Assembly (NCBI RefSeq): GCF_002211105.1
Contig: NZ_JPUA01000003.1
Coordinates: 140,687-204,686 of the forward strand
Source of the DNA: Halomonas campaniensis
GTDB taxonomy: Bacteria; Pseudomonadota; Gammaproteobacteria; Pseudomonadales; Halomonadaceae
Direction: 5' to 3'
Length of the DNA stretch: 64,000 bases
This document shows, piece by piece, positions 41,334 to 50,517 of this stretch. Numbering within the stretch: position 1 is the stretch's first letter; each line of letters begins with the position of its first letter. The notes beneath the pieces are model-generated. The model made no database searches. It saw only the letters and a list, made by a program, of their open reading frames with translations, and was not told the DNA's origin. Position numbers and translations under genes: made by a program.

Positions 41334-41603
41334 CTACTGATCCTCCTCAAAGCGGGCGTCGAACAGCGCTTGAATCGCTTCAAGCGCCTGTTCGGCATCA
41401 TCGCCTTCGGCATTGATCTTCAGCTCGGTACCGCAAGGTGCTGCCAGCATCAGCAACGACATGATGTTGGCGGCGTCAGCGACCTGATTCTGCTTGTAAA
41501 CATGTATTTTAGCCGAAAACTGTTGACCGCATTTGACCAGTTTTGTCGCCGCGCGAGCGTGTAGCCCGCGTTGATTGGTGAGTGTGAGTGTTCGTTCTGG
41601 CAC
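41334..41603 (-). CDS. npr: Phosphocarrier protein NPr of the nitrogen PTS
   Basis: NPr is the HPr-like protein passing phosphate from EI-Ntr to EIIA-Ntr in the regulatory nitrogen PTS. The 89-residue product has the active-site motif GLHARAA with H15 as the phosphorylated histidine. The HPr fold continues through the IMSLLMLAAPCGTEL segment and ends with an acidic tail. It closes the minus-strand block rpoN-hpf-ptsN-rapZ-npr, 45 bases after rapZ. This is the usual beta/gammaproteobacterial order and supports NPr rather than a sugar-PTS HPr. Confidence 0.94.
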   Translation of the reverse strand: MPERTLTLTNQRGLHARAATKLVKCGQQFSAKIHVYKQNQVADAANIMSLLMLAAPCGTELKINAEGDDAEQALEAIQALFDARFEEDQ

Positions 41604-41648
41604 CCTGGTTCCTTTTCGCCGAGTGGTGTCATTAATGGATAGACGCGT

Positions 41649-42581
41649 TTAAGAGGTCTCTCGCCGTTCGTTAGTTGGAGTAGAGCTGATAAGGGTGGCG
41701 GCTGACTGCTTGCTTAAGGTGTAGTGCAGGCCCAGTTCGCGGTGGCGAAGTTGAACTTCGCCCATGCAGGGAGCCAATTTTTCCGCTAACTTCTCGACCA
41801 TATAAACCGAACGGTGCTGGCCACCGGTGCAGCCAATCGCGATGGTCATGTAGCTACGCTGGCTATTTTGGTAAGCGGGTAGCCAACGTTCCAGCCAGCC
41901 CAGAATGTCATTGCTCATGGCGTCAACGATCGGGTAGCTGCTGAGAAACGTTACAATGTCAGCGTCGCGACCTGTGAACTGGCGCAGCGTTGGATCCCAA
42001 TAAGGGTTCGGCAGGCAGCGTACATCGAAAACCAAATCAGCGTCTAATGGCACGCCGCGTTTGTAACCAAACGACTCGAGTGTCAGCGTAAGCTTATCGC
42101 TCCGCTGATGCGCGACCTGATCGGTAATGCGACGGCGTAAATCGTGCACCGATAAACGAGATGTATCGATCAACAGATCGGCCAGGTCGCGAATATCCTC
42201 CAGCGTCTCCTCTTCTTTGTTGATCGCCTCTTCCAGCGTCATCTCACTATCCCGGGTCAGCGGATGGCGTCGCCGAGTAGCGGAGTAGCGCTCAAGCAGT
42301 ATGCGTGCATCGGTGGTCAGGTAGATAACCTGGAAGTCGATTTTACGCTGGCGTAGCTCTTCCAACAAAGCGGGCAGGCGCTCTAGCGCGCCTGGCAAAT
42401 TACGGGCATCAATGCTGACCGCCAAATGGGTGCGGTCACCCTGGTCGCGTATTTCGTCCACCAGCGATCCCAGCAGCATAGCGGGAAGGTTATCAATCGC
42501 GTAGTAGCCAAGATCTTCCAGCGCCTGTAGGGCGATAGATTTACCTGACCCTGAGCGGCCGCTAATGATCACCAGTTGCAT
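41649..42581 (-). CDS. rapZ: RNase adapter protein RapZ
   Basis: RapZ binds small RNAs such as GlmZ and presents them to RNase E, thereby controlling glucosamine-6-phosphate synthase in enterobacteria. The N-terminal P-loop GRSGSGKS is at residues 8-15; the C-terminal sensor half contains RCLPNPYWD and the phosphate-binding GCTGGQHRSVY. ATG at 42581 gives the family N-terminus MQLVIISGRSGSGKS (310 residues); an upstream in-frame ATG at 42605 adds eight atypical residues. It is between npr and ptsN. Whether GlmY/GlmZ RNAs exist in this organism is not shown. Confidence 0.95.
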   Translation of the reverse strand: MQLVIISGRSGSGKSIALQALEDLGYYAIDNLPAMLLGSLVDEIRDQGDRTHLAVSIDARNLPGALERLPALLEELRQRKIDFQVIYLTTDARILLERYSATRRRHPLTRDSEMTLEEAINKEEETLEDIRDLADLLIDTSRLSVHDLRRRITDQVAHQRSDKLTLTLESFGYKRGVPLDADLVFDVRCLPNPYWDPTLRQFTGRDADIVTFLSSYPIVDAMSNDILGWLERWLPAYQNSQRSYMTIAIGCTGGQHRSVYMVEKLAEKLAPCMGEVQLRHRELGLHYTLSKQSAATLISSTPTNERRETS

Positions 42582-42672
42582 AGAGTCTCTCTTTGCCTTG
42601 GTCAAGCTGCGTTGAGGGGGGAGCGAAACATATAAACCTGCCCTGACAAGCTTAAACAGGTTTTAAGACCGG

Positions 42673-43143
42673 TTAGGCCGCTGATTGCTCACGGATTTTG
42701 GCAGTGATGAGCTCAAGTAATTCACGCTGGCTGGTTGCTTTACGTAGTTGCTGCCGTGTATCCGCATCATTCATGATGGTTGCGACTTGGCCGAGCAATG
42801 AAAGGTGCGTGTCATCCGCTTCTTCGGGTACTAGCAGTACAAACACCAGGTCTACCGGGTCGCCGTCGATAGCGTCAAAATCAATCGCTTCTGACAGTTT
42901 TAAAAAACCAGCGATAGGGGCTGTGCAGTGGGGGCTACGCGCATGGGGGATAGCCACACCGTTTCCAATACCCGTACTGCCTAAGCGCTCACGGCCGATT
43001 AAACGGCTAAACACTTCTTGGCTGTCCAGGCTGGGTATATTTTGGGCAATAAAGGTGCTGTAAAACTCCAGCACCCTTTTTTTGCTGCCCCCGGGTACGT
43101 CGAACAGAACGCGCTCCGGGGGGAGTATGGTTTCCAACGTCAT
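42673..43143 (-). CDS. ptsN: Nitrogen PTS regulatory protein EIIA-Ntr
   Basis: PtsN is the output phosphoprotein of the nitrogen PTS; in its free form it controls potassium transport and sensor kinases. The EIIA mannitol-type fold shows GNGVAIPHARS with active-site H67, and LVFVLLVPEEADDTHLSLLGQVA. The product has 156 residues. It starts four bases after the hpf stop, so the genes are coupled. Located between hpf and rapZ as in most gammaproteobacteria. Confidence 0.95.
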   Translation of the reverse strand: MTLETILPPERVLFDVPGGSKKRVLEFYSTFIAQNIPSLDSQEVFSRLIGRERLGSTGIGNGVAIPHARSPHCTAPIAGFLKLSEAIDFDAIDGDPVDLVFVLLVPEEADDTHLSLLGQVATIMNDADTRQQLRKATSQRELLELITAKIREQSAA

Positions 43144-43147
43144 TGAA

Positions 43148-43456
43148 TTAACGCACGCCTGCGCCTTGGGCGCGAGCTTGTGCTTTTTCCTTGTGTTTAA
43201 CGAGTTGACGGTCGATTTTGTCCGCTAGGGCGTCGATAGCGGCGTACATATCACTGTCCATGGCTTCTGCATGTAAATCCGCGCCTGCGGCGTGCAGCGT
43301 ACAGGCGGCCTGCTGGCGCTCTTTCTCCACTGATAAGGTGACTTGCACCGTGGTTATATTGTCGTAGTGGCGCTCTACACGCTCAAGTTTTTCGTTGACA
43401 TAGTCACGCAAGGCGTCAGTCAGTTCTACGTGATGACCAGTGATATTAACTTGCAT
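43148..43456 (-). CDS. hpf: Ribosome hibernation promoting factor (short form)
   Basis: HPF binds the decoding region of the 30S subunit and helps convert idle 70S ribosomes into 100S dimers. The 102-residue product begins MQVNITGHHVELTDALRDYV and keeps the basic KRQLVKHKEKA-like tail. It lacks the C-terminal dimerisation domain of long HPF, so dimer formation would need RMF. ATG at 43456 with AAGGAGT upstream is chosen over an in-frame ATG at 43516. It directly follows rpoN, the standard sigma-54 operon position. Confidence 0.95.
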   Translation of the reverse strand: MQVNITGHHVELTDALRDYVNEKLERVERHYDNITTVQVTLSVEKERQQAACTLHAAGADLHAEAMDSDMYAAIDALADKIDRQLVKHKEKAQARAQGAGVR

Positions 43457-43554
43457 TGACGTACTCCTTATCCATCGGACTGTACTTCGATTGTAACCCT
43501 TTTTGCCGCGTTGCAAAGCCCTTGTCGAGAGTTTCCCTTAAACGGCATCAGGGT

Positions 43555-44964
43555 CTAGCGTAAACGACGACGTTCGCTGGAGGAGGGGATGCCCATGGCT
43601 TCACGGTATTTAGCTACCGTACGACGCGCCACCTGCACCCCCCCTTCGCCTAATAGCGTGACTAAACGGCTGTCAGAAAGCGGTTTGCCAGGGGGCTCCT
43701 CTTGAATGAGTTTTTTGAGCCGCGCGCGGATGGCGGTACTGGAGTGGCTGTCGCCATCCTGACTGCTCACTTGGCTGGAGAAAAAGTACTTGAGCTCAAA
43801 TACGCCGCGTGGGGTATGAATATATTTCTGCGTCGTTACCCGTGAGATAGTCGATTCGTGCATCTCAACGGCTTCAGCGATATCAGCCAGTATCAGCGGC
43901 TTCATGGCCTCTTCGCCGTGCTCTAAAAAGCCAATCTGACGGGTGATGATTTCGCGACCCACCCGCAGTAAGGTGTCGTTACGGCTGGAGAGACTCTTGA
44001 TCAGCCAGCGCGCTTCCTGCAGGTGCTCTTTGAGAAACTGGTTGTCATCGCTTTTGTCCGCACGCTTAATCAGGCTAGCGTAGTCGGGCTGAATACGCAG
44101 CCGCGGCAGTGCCTCAGGGTTGAGTTCTAAGTGCCAGCCTTCGTTATCGTGGCGGACGACTAAGTCAGGGGTCACATAGCTGTCGTCGGTGTCGCCATAG
44201 GCGCTGCCTGGGCGAGGATCCAGGCTGCGAATAAGTAGAATGACATCGGCCAACTGTTCGTCGTCGAGCCCCAGACGGCGTTTTAGCAGCCGCATGTCAT
44301 CCTTGCCGAGCGCTTCAAGAAACTGACGCACCAGGCGGCGGGCGGGTACCAGCAGCGGCGTATCGTCGGGAAGGGCGGCTAGCTGCAGCATCAGGCATTC
44401 ACGCAAATCGCGGGCAAATATGCCGGTCGGCTCAAACTGCTGTAGCTTAAGCAGTGTGGTTTCCACTTCTCGCTGACTAAGCCCATCAATACCCTGGGCT
44501 CGTAAGCCTTCGCGGATATCATTAAGCGGCTGAGTCAGGTAGCCGTTAGCATCTAGTGCGTCAATTAAACTCTCCGCGACAAGCTGCTCGCGGGGGCTAA
44601 AATCGGTCATGGCAAGCTGCCACAGCAGGTGCCCATGTAGGCTCTGCCCGGCCGCCTGACGCTCGAAATCGGGGCCTTCGCTGCTGCTGCCCCCCTGGCT
44701 ACCCATATCTTGATAGGTATCGGACCAGTCGCTATCTACCGAGAGCTCCGTAGGGATGCTCTCTGACCACTCTTCTTCCTTAGGCTCGCTGACAGCCTGC
44801 TCACTAAATTCATCCTCCTGCTCCAGCATGGGATTGGCATCAAGAGCCTGCTGAATTTCTTGACGAAGATCCAGCGTCGAGAGTTGCAACAGCGCAATGG
44901 CCTGCTGCAACTGGGGCGTCATGGTCAGCTGTGTGCCGATACGCAGTTGGAGAGAAGCTTTCAT
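43555..44964 (-). CDS. rpoN: RNA polymerase sigma-54 factor
   Basis: RpoN directs transcription from -24/-12 promoters with enhancer-binding AAA+ activators. The N-terminal glutamine- and leucine-rich activator region (MKASLQLRIGTQLTMTPQLQQAIALLQLS) is followed by an acidic linker, the core-binding domain, an HTH and the C-terminal RpoN box ARRTVAKYRE near residue 446. At about 469 residues it is normal. Two in-frame ATGs (44970, 44964) are close; 44964 matches the homologous MKxSLQL start. There are 170 bases between it and lptB, so it may have its own promoter. Confidence 0.96.
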   Translation of the reverse strand: MKASLQLRIGTQLTMTPQLQQAIALLQLSTLDLRQEIQQALDANPMLEQEDEFSEQAVSEPKEEEWSESIPTELSVDSDWSDTYQDMGSQGGSSSEGPDFERQAAGQSLHGHLLWQLAMTDFSPREQLVAESLIDALDANGYLTQPLNDIREGLRAQGIDGLSQREVETTLLKLQQFEPTGIFARDLRECLMLQLAALPDDTPLLVPARRLVRQFLEALGKDDMRLLKRRLGLDDEQLADVILLIRSLDPRPGSAYGDTDDSYVTPDLVVRHDNEGWHLELNPEALPRLRIQPDYASLIKRADKSDDNQFLKEHLQEARWLIKSLSSRNDTLLRVGREIITRQIGFLEHGEEAMKPLILADIAEAVEMHESTISRVTTQKYIHTPRGVFELKYFFSSQVSSQDGDSHSSTAIRARLKKLIQEEPPGKPLSDSRLVTLLGEGGVQVARRTVAKYREAMGIPSSSERRRLR

Positions 44965-45134
44965 GACCATCTGAGAACCACTCGTTAATCAGAAGGCTCC
45001 ACACTAGTGCGAGTGAGTGCCTGGTGCAAGTGCAATAAGCATGCCATTGGTAGTAAAGTTGTTGCAGAGCGCTATTTACAGAGCCAAAAAATAGGTTTAT
45101 GGGTAGGTGGTGATTGTAGGCACAACTGATTAGT

Positions 45135-45884
45135 TTAAAGGCGAAAATCAGCACCCAGATATACGTCTCTGACCTTCTGATTATCGAGAATGGCACTTGG
45201 TGAGCCGCTGGCAATGATTTGCCCATCACCGACGATATACGCAATATCGCAAATATCCAGGGTTTCACGCACGTTGTGGTCGGTGATCAGTACACCGATA
45301 TGGCGTTGCTTCAGGGCACGGATGATAGTTTTAATCTCGCCTACCGAAATAGGGTCGACGCCGGCAAAGGGCTCATCCAGTAAAATAAAGGCAGGGTCAG
45401 TGGCCAGCGAGCGGGCAATTTCGACTCGCCTGCGCTCACCGCCTGAAAGGCTCATGCCGAGATTGTCGCGAATGTGAGTGATATGAAAGTCTTCGAGCAG
45501 TGCTTCCAGGCGCTGCTCCCGCTCGCTGCGATTAAGCTCTTTGCGGGTTTCGAGGATTGCCATAATATTATCGGCAACCGAAAGTTTGCGGAAAATAGAC
45601 GCCTCTTGAGGGAGGTAGCCGATGCCCGCCGCGGCACGTTCGTGCATGGGGGCGCGGGTTAAGTCCCTGTCGTCGATGCCTACTTTGCCAGCATCGGATT
45701 TTACCAGTCCGACAATCATATAGAACGAGGTGGTTTTGCCTGCACCATTCGGGCCAAGTAGGCCCACAACGCTGCCTTGGCAGATCTCTAGGTTAATATC
45801 TTTAACCACCCGACGCCGTTTGTAGCTTTTAGCCAGGTGGTGGGCATAAAGGGTTTTGATCGGCGCAGTATCAGCAGTGGCCAC
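45135..45884 (-). CDS. lptB: LPS export ABC transporter ATP-binding protein LptB
   Basis: LptB is the cytoplasmic ATPase that powers LPS extraction from the inner membrane with LptF and LptG. Walker [10 protein letters not shown] is at 44-52, the signature LSGGE at 146-150, Walker B ends at D170-E171 and the switch histidine is H203. The product has 249 residues. It lies 11 bases after lptA in the kdsD-kdsC-lptC-lptA-lptB-rpoN order. lptFG are not in this window. Confidence 0.97.
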   Translation of the reverse strand: MATADTAPIKTLYAHHLAKSYKRRRVVKDINLEICQGSVVGLLGPNGAGKTTSFYMIVGLVKSDAGKVGIDDRDLTRAPMHERAAAGIGYLPQEASIFRKLSVADNIMAILETRKELNRSEREQRLEALLEDFHITHIRDNLGMSLSGGERRRVEIARSLATDPAFILLDEPFAGVDPISVGEIKTIIRALKQRHIGVLITDHNVRETLDICDIAYIVGDGQIIASGSPSAILDNQKVRDVYLGADFRL

Positions 45885-45895
45885 AGCTTGGCTCC

Positions 45896-46390
45896 CTATT
45901 GTTCAGGCTGAAGGGTCATTCGAATGCGCTGGGGCTCGCTGCCGTCAACGTCAGAGCGTGCTTGAATCACTTCACGGTCAATAAAATACTCAAGACGTCC
46001 GCCGGTAAATTTATCCTCTTGTTGGGTCAATTCGGCTTGGTCAATCAACTCGACGCGGCGTTCCGCAACGTGATAAATGATCCGCCGTGCCCAACCCTCG
46101 GTGGGGCCCTCCTGGCCTTCACCCTGATGGCGCAGATAGGCGCGCTCACCGGTGGCTGTCGCTGTCGAGAGTTCACCTGCCTCGTTGCGTTTGACCTCTA
46201 CCCGCTCGCCCCGCAACTGCATTTCGCCCTGGCGAATGTCCACGTCTCCACTATAAACGGCGGTACCCGCCCGTTGGTCGAGATCCAAACGGTCGGCCTC
46301 CACTTCAATAGGTGCCTGCTGTGAGGTCTGAGCCAGCGCTGTTAGCGGCATCGCGAGCGCAAAAAGGGCGGTGTAAACAAGTGCTTTCAT
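45896..46390 (-). CDS. lptA: LPS transport periplasmic protein LptA
   Basis: LptA forms the beta-jellyroll bridge carrying LPS across the periplasm from LptC to LptD. The 164-residue product has a signal peptide (cleavage near residue 20, ALA-QT) and an OstA-type domain with repeated strands such as [39 protein letters not shown]. Its start overlaps the lptC stop by four bases (ATGA), indicating coupled translation. The final residues [11 protein letters not shown] are typical in position. Confidence 0.93.
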   Translation of the reverse strand: MKALVYTALFALAMPLTALAQTSQQAPIEVEADRLDLDQRAGTAVYSGDVDIRQGEMQLRGERVEVKRNEAGELSTATATGERAYLRHQGEGQEGPTEGWARRIIYHVAERRVELIDQAELTQQEDKFTGGRLEYFIDREVIQARSDVDGSEPQRIRMTLQPEQ

Positions 46391-46971
46391 GGCGACTCCT
46401 CTCTAGATTGCTTGGCCGGGGGGTGTGTGCCGCGTACATTATCCGTGAGGCGAACCCGACTATCGTTAAGCCACACGTCCATACGTGAAGCACTCATTTG
46501 TTGGGGCGGTTGCTGCAATATGACCGGTGTATCACTCCAGGCATGCTGAGTGACTCCATCATAATGCAATAGCTCGGTATCTAGCTGCCAACCTTCATCC
46601 GGTGCTATCAAGCGTGCCGAGCCTGACAGCAGCAGCGACTGGGTGGCGGTGTTGAGTGTGCCTACATCCGCACTAGCCAGCCACTGACGATCCTCATTGT
46701 CGTAAAGCAGCGCTTCGGGCTCTTCTGTCCAGGTTTCGCTTTGCTGAGGCGTATGGATAAGGCGCGGCGTTTTTAGCGACTGCAGGACGTTGCCATTATC
46801 ACCGAATAAAGTGATTTCAGCATTTTCCAGTACGTGGCCTGGCTCTTGAGCCTGCGCTTCTGGATCAATACTGGTGTCTTTCGGTCCGCGGGGGTCAAGC
46901 CATACCAGTAGAGCCCCCAGCGCTATGACCAGCCCAGCTAACCAGATACGCACTTTAAAGCGTTTAACCAT
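46387..46971 (-). CDS. lptC: LPS export system protein LptC
   Basis: LptC is a bitopic inner-membrane protein whose periplasmic jellyroll receives LPS from LptB2FG and passes it to LptA. An N-terminal membrane helix (about 8-26, WLAGLVIALGALLVWLD) is followed by a 170-residue beta-rich domain. Sequence conservation in this family is low; the call relies on topology, size (194 residues) and its place between kdsC and lptA. The start directly abuts the kdsC stop. Confidence 0.9.
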   Translation of the reverse strand: MVKRFKVRIWLAGLVIALGALLVWLDPRGPKDTSIDPEAQAQEPGHVLENAEITLFGDNGNVLQSLKTPRLIHTPQQSETWTEEPEALLYDNEDRQWLASADVGTLNTATQSLLLSGSARLIAPDEGWQLDTELLHYDGVTQHAWSDTPVILQQPPQQMSASRMDVWLNDSRVRLTDNVRGTHPPAKQSREESP

Positions 46972-47514
46972 TTACGTGCGGCCGTGGAGGTAAGTGTCGA
47001 GCACCGCGCCCCAGTGCCCTTGGGATTCAAGCAGGGTATCGCAGATTTCGCGCACTGCACCGTGGCCACCCAGTCGTTCTGTGATCCAGTCGGCGTGAGT
47101 ATGCATATAGTCTGGTGCGTTAGGGACGGTAATGCCAACGCCGCAACGCTTGATCGCCGCCAGGTCGGGTAGGTCGTCGCCGCAATAAGCCACCTGTTCC
47201 AGCTCGATATCGAGGCGCTGACAGAGCCCTCGCAGGGTGGCCAGCTTATCTTCACAACCCTGATGGACATGATCAATGCCCAGTGCGGCGGCGCGCTGGC
47301 TCACCATGGGGGAGTCGCGGCCGGTAATCAACGCTACATGTACGCCCACGCGTTTGAGAAGTTTTAGCCCATGACCATCCTGGGTGTGGAATGCCTTGAT
47401 TTCGATTCCATCGGCCTGAAAGTAGAGACGGCCATCAGTGAGAACGCCGTCAACATCCAGCGCCAAAAGGCGTACACGGCGGAGACGGTCAAGTAGCGCA
47501 GCAGGTAGGGACAT
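46972..47514 (-). CDS. kdsC: 3-deoxy-D-manno-octulosonate 8-phosphate phosphatase KdsC
   Basis: KdsC removes phosphate from KDO-8-phosphate to give KDO for the LPS inner core. It is a capless HAD phosphatase: the nucleophile motif is DVDGVLTDG with D20 and D22; motif II is LITGRDSPMV; the GDDLPDL element is motif IV. It forms tetramers in characterised members. The product has 180 residues. It follows kdsD by 54 bases and is contiguous with lptC. Confidence 0.95.
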   Translation of the reverse strand: MSLPAALLDRLRRVRLLALDVDGVLTDGRLYFQADGIEIKAFHTQDGHGLKLLKRVGVHVALITGRDSPMVSQRAAALGIDHVHQGCEDKLATLRGLCQRLDIELEQVAYCGDDLPDLAAIKRCGVGITVPNAPDYMHTHADWITERLGGHGAVREICDTLLESQGHWGAVLDTYLHGRT

Positions 47515-47568
47515 AGAGCCTCCATATCAGTAAATTGGTAAAGCCAGGCGGAGTAAAACGCCGGTAGG

Positions 47569-48555
47569 TTAAATAACGCCGCTGGCGAGCAGGTCATGCA
47601 TATGTAGAGCCCCAATAGGGCGCTGTTGTTCATCGACCACCGCGAGCGCGGTAATGCGGCTCTCTTCCATGATGCGTACCGCTTCGGCTGCCAGGATGTC
47701 TGGGCCGATGCGTTTGCCTGGTCGAGTCATGACATCATCAACGCGCACATCGCGCAGATTATGGAACTGATCCAGCGTGCGTCGCAGGTCGCCATCGGTG
47801 TAGACCCCGGCGAGGCGCCCATCGCTATCCACCACGCAGGTAAAGCCAAGCCCTTGCCGGGTGATTTCCAATAAGGCATCGCGTAGTGGGCTGCCCAGTG
47901 CGACCTGGGGTAGTCGCTCGCCATCATGCATCAGGTCTCTCACACGCAGCAGTAGGCGCTTGCCTAAGCTTCCGCCAGGGTGGGAAAGGGCGAAGTCTTC
48001 AGCGGTAAAGCCGCGTGCTTCCAGCAATGCAACCGCCAGGGCATCACCCAGGGCGAGAGCAGCGGTGGTGGAGCTGGTGGGAGCAAGATCGAGCGGGCAC
48101 GCTTCACGCTCAACGCCACTATTGAGATGCGCGTCAGCGTGTTTGGCAAGCGTGGAGTGGGGGCGGCCGGTCATGCTCACCAACGGGGTGCCGAGGCGTT
48201 TAAGCAGCGGCAGAAGGGCAGTGACTTCGGCTGTTTCCCCCGAGTTGGATAACGCCAGCACCACATCGGCGCGGGTAATCATGCCTAGATCGCCGTGGCT
48301 GGCTTCACCGGGGTGAACGAAAAAGGCCGGTGTGCCCGTGCTGGCCAGTGTCGCTGCCAGCTTGCCTGCAATATGCCCCGACTTGCCCATGCCTGTCACT
48401 ACCACGCGGCCTTGGCAGGCGAGGATCAGCTCGCAGGCGCGGTCAAAGCTTTCGTCCAGTTTCGCCTGGAGGCCCCCAATCGCTGCCTGCTCAATTTGCA
48501 GCGTACGCAGTGCGCTTTCGCGTAGTAGGCTGGATGAAGCAGGAGGCTGGCGCAT
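47569..48555 (-). CDS. kdsD: Arabinose 5-phosphate isomerase KdsD
   Basis: KdsD interconverts ribulose 5-phosphate and arabinose 5-phosphate, the first step of KDO synthesis. The N-terminal SIS domain has VVTGMGKSGHIAGKLAATLASTGTPAFFVHPGEASHGDLGM; two CBS domains occupy about 205-325. ATG at 48555 (product MRQPPASSS, 328 residues) has AAGAGA upstream; a longer TTG frame to 48573 is less likely. It begins the minus-strand kdsD-kdsC-lptC-lptA-lptB run and is divergent from mlaF. Confidence 0.94.
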   Translation of the reverse strand: MRQPPASSSLLRESALRTLQIEQAAIGGLQAKLDESFDRACELILACQGRVVVTGMGKSGHIAGKLAATLASTGTPAFFVHPGEASHGDLGMITRADVVLALSNSGETAEVTALLPLLKRLGTPLVSMTGRPHSTLAKHADAHLNSGVEREACPLDLAPTSSTTAALALGDALAVALLEARGFTAEDFALSHPGGSLGKRLLLRVRDLMHDGERLPQVALGSPLRDALLEITRQGLGFTCVVDSDGRLAGVYTDGDLRRTLDQFHNLRDVRVDDVMTRPGKRIGPDILAAEAVRIMEESRITALAVVDEQQRPIGALHMHDLLASGVI

Positions 48556-48619
48556 AGCGTTTTCTCTTAACAATTGAAAATGAACAAAGTGGTAACCGCC
48601 AAGAATAACATCTCGATAC

Positions 48620-48790
48620 GCCTAATAGGCAGTAATTGAGGCCGTTACTCAAGGCGACTGGTGTTGACGAGCTACCTAAGGAGAGCCCATTCGCACCGTA
48701 ATGTCTTGTAGCGTTATAGTACGATGTTCGATAATGTTTTAGAAACACTGTTTTCTAACTGCGGTCGCAGCAAGTAGGTTATGCTACTTG
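48620..48790. promoter_or_regulatory. Inverted-repeat-rich control region between kdsD and mlaF
   Basis: The 270-base divergent region holds several perfect inverted repeats. GCCTAATAGGC is at 48620-48630 and TTGAG, seven bases, CTCAA at 48636-48652. Three abutting repeats fill 48739-48790: TTAGAAA-CACTGT-TTTCTAA, CTGCGGTCGCAG and CAAGTAG-GTTATG-CTACTTG. A GATAAT hexamer at 48730-48735 could be the mlaF -10 box (weak TTGTAG -35 at 18 bases), putting the triple repeat at the start of the transcript. A five-codon frame (48805-48822) precedes mlaF. Confidence 0.45.
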
Positions 48791-48825
48791 GTTCTGGCCG
48801 TGCCATGTTAAGAGTCAACTGATCC

Positions 48826-49647
48826 ATGACAGATGCACCCTTTATAGAAATTGAAGAGCTCTATTTTTCACGTGGCGATCACGAAATTTTCCGTGGGGTG
48901 AATATGACCATACCGCGGGGGAAAGTGACCGCGATCATGGGGCCGAGCGGTACCGGTAAAACCACGCTGCTAAAGCTGATCGGCGGTCAGTTGACGCCGG
49001 AGAGTGGGCGAATACTGATTGATGGGCAGGATGTGCATAAGCTTTCGCGGAAGGCGCTATTCACGCTACGCAAGCGGATGGGCATGCTGTTTCAGAGTGG
49101 TGCGCTGTTTTCCGATCTGGATGTGTTTGAGAACGTTGCCTTTCCGCTGCGGGTGCATACGGATTTGCCCAATACCATGGTTCGCGACCTGGTCTTGCTC
49201 AAGCTACAGTCAGTTGGCTTGCGCGGTGCGCGACACTTAACACCTGCTGAGCTTTCCGGGGGGATGGCGCGTCGAGTGGCTTTGGCCCGTGCGGTCGCGC
49301 TGGATCCGGAGCTGATTCTGTACGATGAACCTTTCGTAGGCCAGGATCCCATCTCCATGGGGGTATTGGTACAGTTGATTAAGCGTCTTAACCAAGCGCT
49401 TCAGCTCACCTCTGTGGTGGTCTCTCATGATATCAAAGAGACCTTGAGCATTGCCGACTACCTCTACCTGATTGCCGATGGTCAAGTGGTGGCTCATGGC
49501 ACCCCGCAGACCTTGGATACCAATGAAGACCCGCGGGTTAGTCAGTTTATTCATGGTGAGCCCGATGGTCCGGTGCCATTCCACTACCCCGCCGAGGCGT
49601 TTTATCGCGATATTCTGGGTGACGCCCCGATGATACAGATAGGTTAG
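48826..49647 (+). CDS. mlaF: Phospholipid transport ABC ATPase MlaF
   Basis: MlaF is the ATPase of the MlaFEDB complex that maintains outer-membrane lipid asymmetry. Walker A GPSGTGKTT is at 39-47; the signature LSGGMARRVALARA and the Walker B LILYDEPFVGQDP follow. The product has 273 residues. It starts the plus-strand mlaF-mlaE-mlaD-mlaC-mlaB cluster and is divergent from kdsD. The ribosome site (AAGAG) is weak. In Pseudomonas this cluster is known as ttg2. Confidence 0.95.
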   Translation: MTDAPFIEIEELYFSRGDHEIFRGVNMTIPRGKVTAIMGPSGTGKTTLLKLIGGQLTPESGRILIDGQDVHKLSRKALFTLRKRMGMLFQSGALFSDLDVFENVAFPLRVHTDLPNTMVRDLVLLKLQSVGLRGARHLTPAELSGGMARRVALARAVALDPELILYDEPFVGQDPISMGVLVQLIKRLNQALQLTSVVVSHDIKETLSIADYLYLIADGQVVAHGTPQTLDTNEDPRVSQFIHGEPDGPVPFHYPAEAFYRDILGDAPMIQIG

Positions 49648-49700
49648 GTGACCACGTTAGCGTCAATGCACACATGCAGGGTAAATAAAGGGCAGGGTTA

Positions 49701-50501
49701 ATGCAGTCAAAATTCTCTAACAGCGCCGCGCGTATCACCCGGCTGGGGCGCCGGGGGTGCGACTTAATGGAAGCATTGGGTCGAGCGGGTGTGTTTCTAT
49801 TTCAGTCAGCGGTGGGTGTGCCTTCCCGAGAAGGTTGGCGGTTATGGTTGCACCAGATGCACTTTGTTGGCGTGCTTTCGTTAGCTATCGTGCTGGTGTC
49901 GGGACTGTTTATCGGCATGGTGCTGGCGCTGCAGGGCTACACCATTCTGGTCGATTTCGGCGCAGAGCAGGCGCTGGGTCAAATGGTGGCGCTGTCCCTA
50001 TTGCGAGAGCTGGCGCCAGTGGTGGCGGCGCTGCTGTTTGCCGGGCGGGCGGGCTCTGCGCTTACCGCCGAGATCGGTTTGATGAAAGCGACCGAGCAGC
50101 TCACCAGCATGGAGATGATCGGCGTTGATCCCCTGCGTCGTGTGGTGGCCCCGCGTTTATGGGCAGGCTTTGTGTCGCTGCCTATTCTGACGGTGGGGTT
50201 TAGCGTGGTGGGTATCTGGGGGGGCTACCTGGTGGGGGTTGAGTGGCTAGGCGTTTTTGAGGGTTCCTACTGGAGTAACATGCAGGCCAGCGTAGCCTTT
50301 GTCGATGATATTGGTAACGGCATGATCAAAAGCGCTGTATTTGCCCTGGTGGTGACCTGGATTGCGGTATTCCAGGGGTATGATTTGGTGCCGACTTCTG
50401 AAGGTATCTCGCGTGCTACGACGCGCACAGTAGTGTATTCGTCCCTGGCAGTGTTGGGGCTTGATTTTGTATTGACCGCCATCATGTTTGGCGGCCTTTA
50501 A
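49701..50501 (+). CDS. mlaE: Phospholipid transport permease MlaE
   Basis: MlaE is the permease subunit of the Mla complex, forming the transmembrane lipid path. The 266-residue product has an N-terminal interfacial helix and five hydrophobic segments, with the family motifs [26 protein letters not shown] and [32 protein letters not shown], and [16 protein letters not shown]. It follows mlaF by 53 bases; mlaD starts 16 bases after it. Confidence 0.96.
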   Translation: MQSKFSNSAARITRLGRRGCDLMEALGRAGVFLFQSAVGVPSREGWRLWLHQMHFVGVLSLAIVLVSGLFIGMVLALQGYTILVDFGAEQALGQMVALSLLRELAPVVAALLFAGRAGSALTAEIGLMKATEQLTSMEMIGVDPLRRVVAPRLWAGFVSLPILTVGFSVVGIWGGYLVGVEWLGVFEGSYWSNMQASVAFVDDIGNGMIKSAVFALVVTWIAVFQGYDLVPTSEGISRATTRTVVYSSLAVLGLDFVLTAIMFGGL

Positions 50502-50517
50502 TGGCTGGAGCAGTTTC

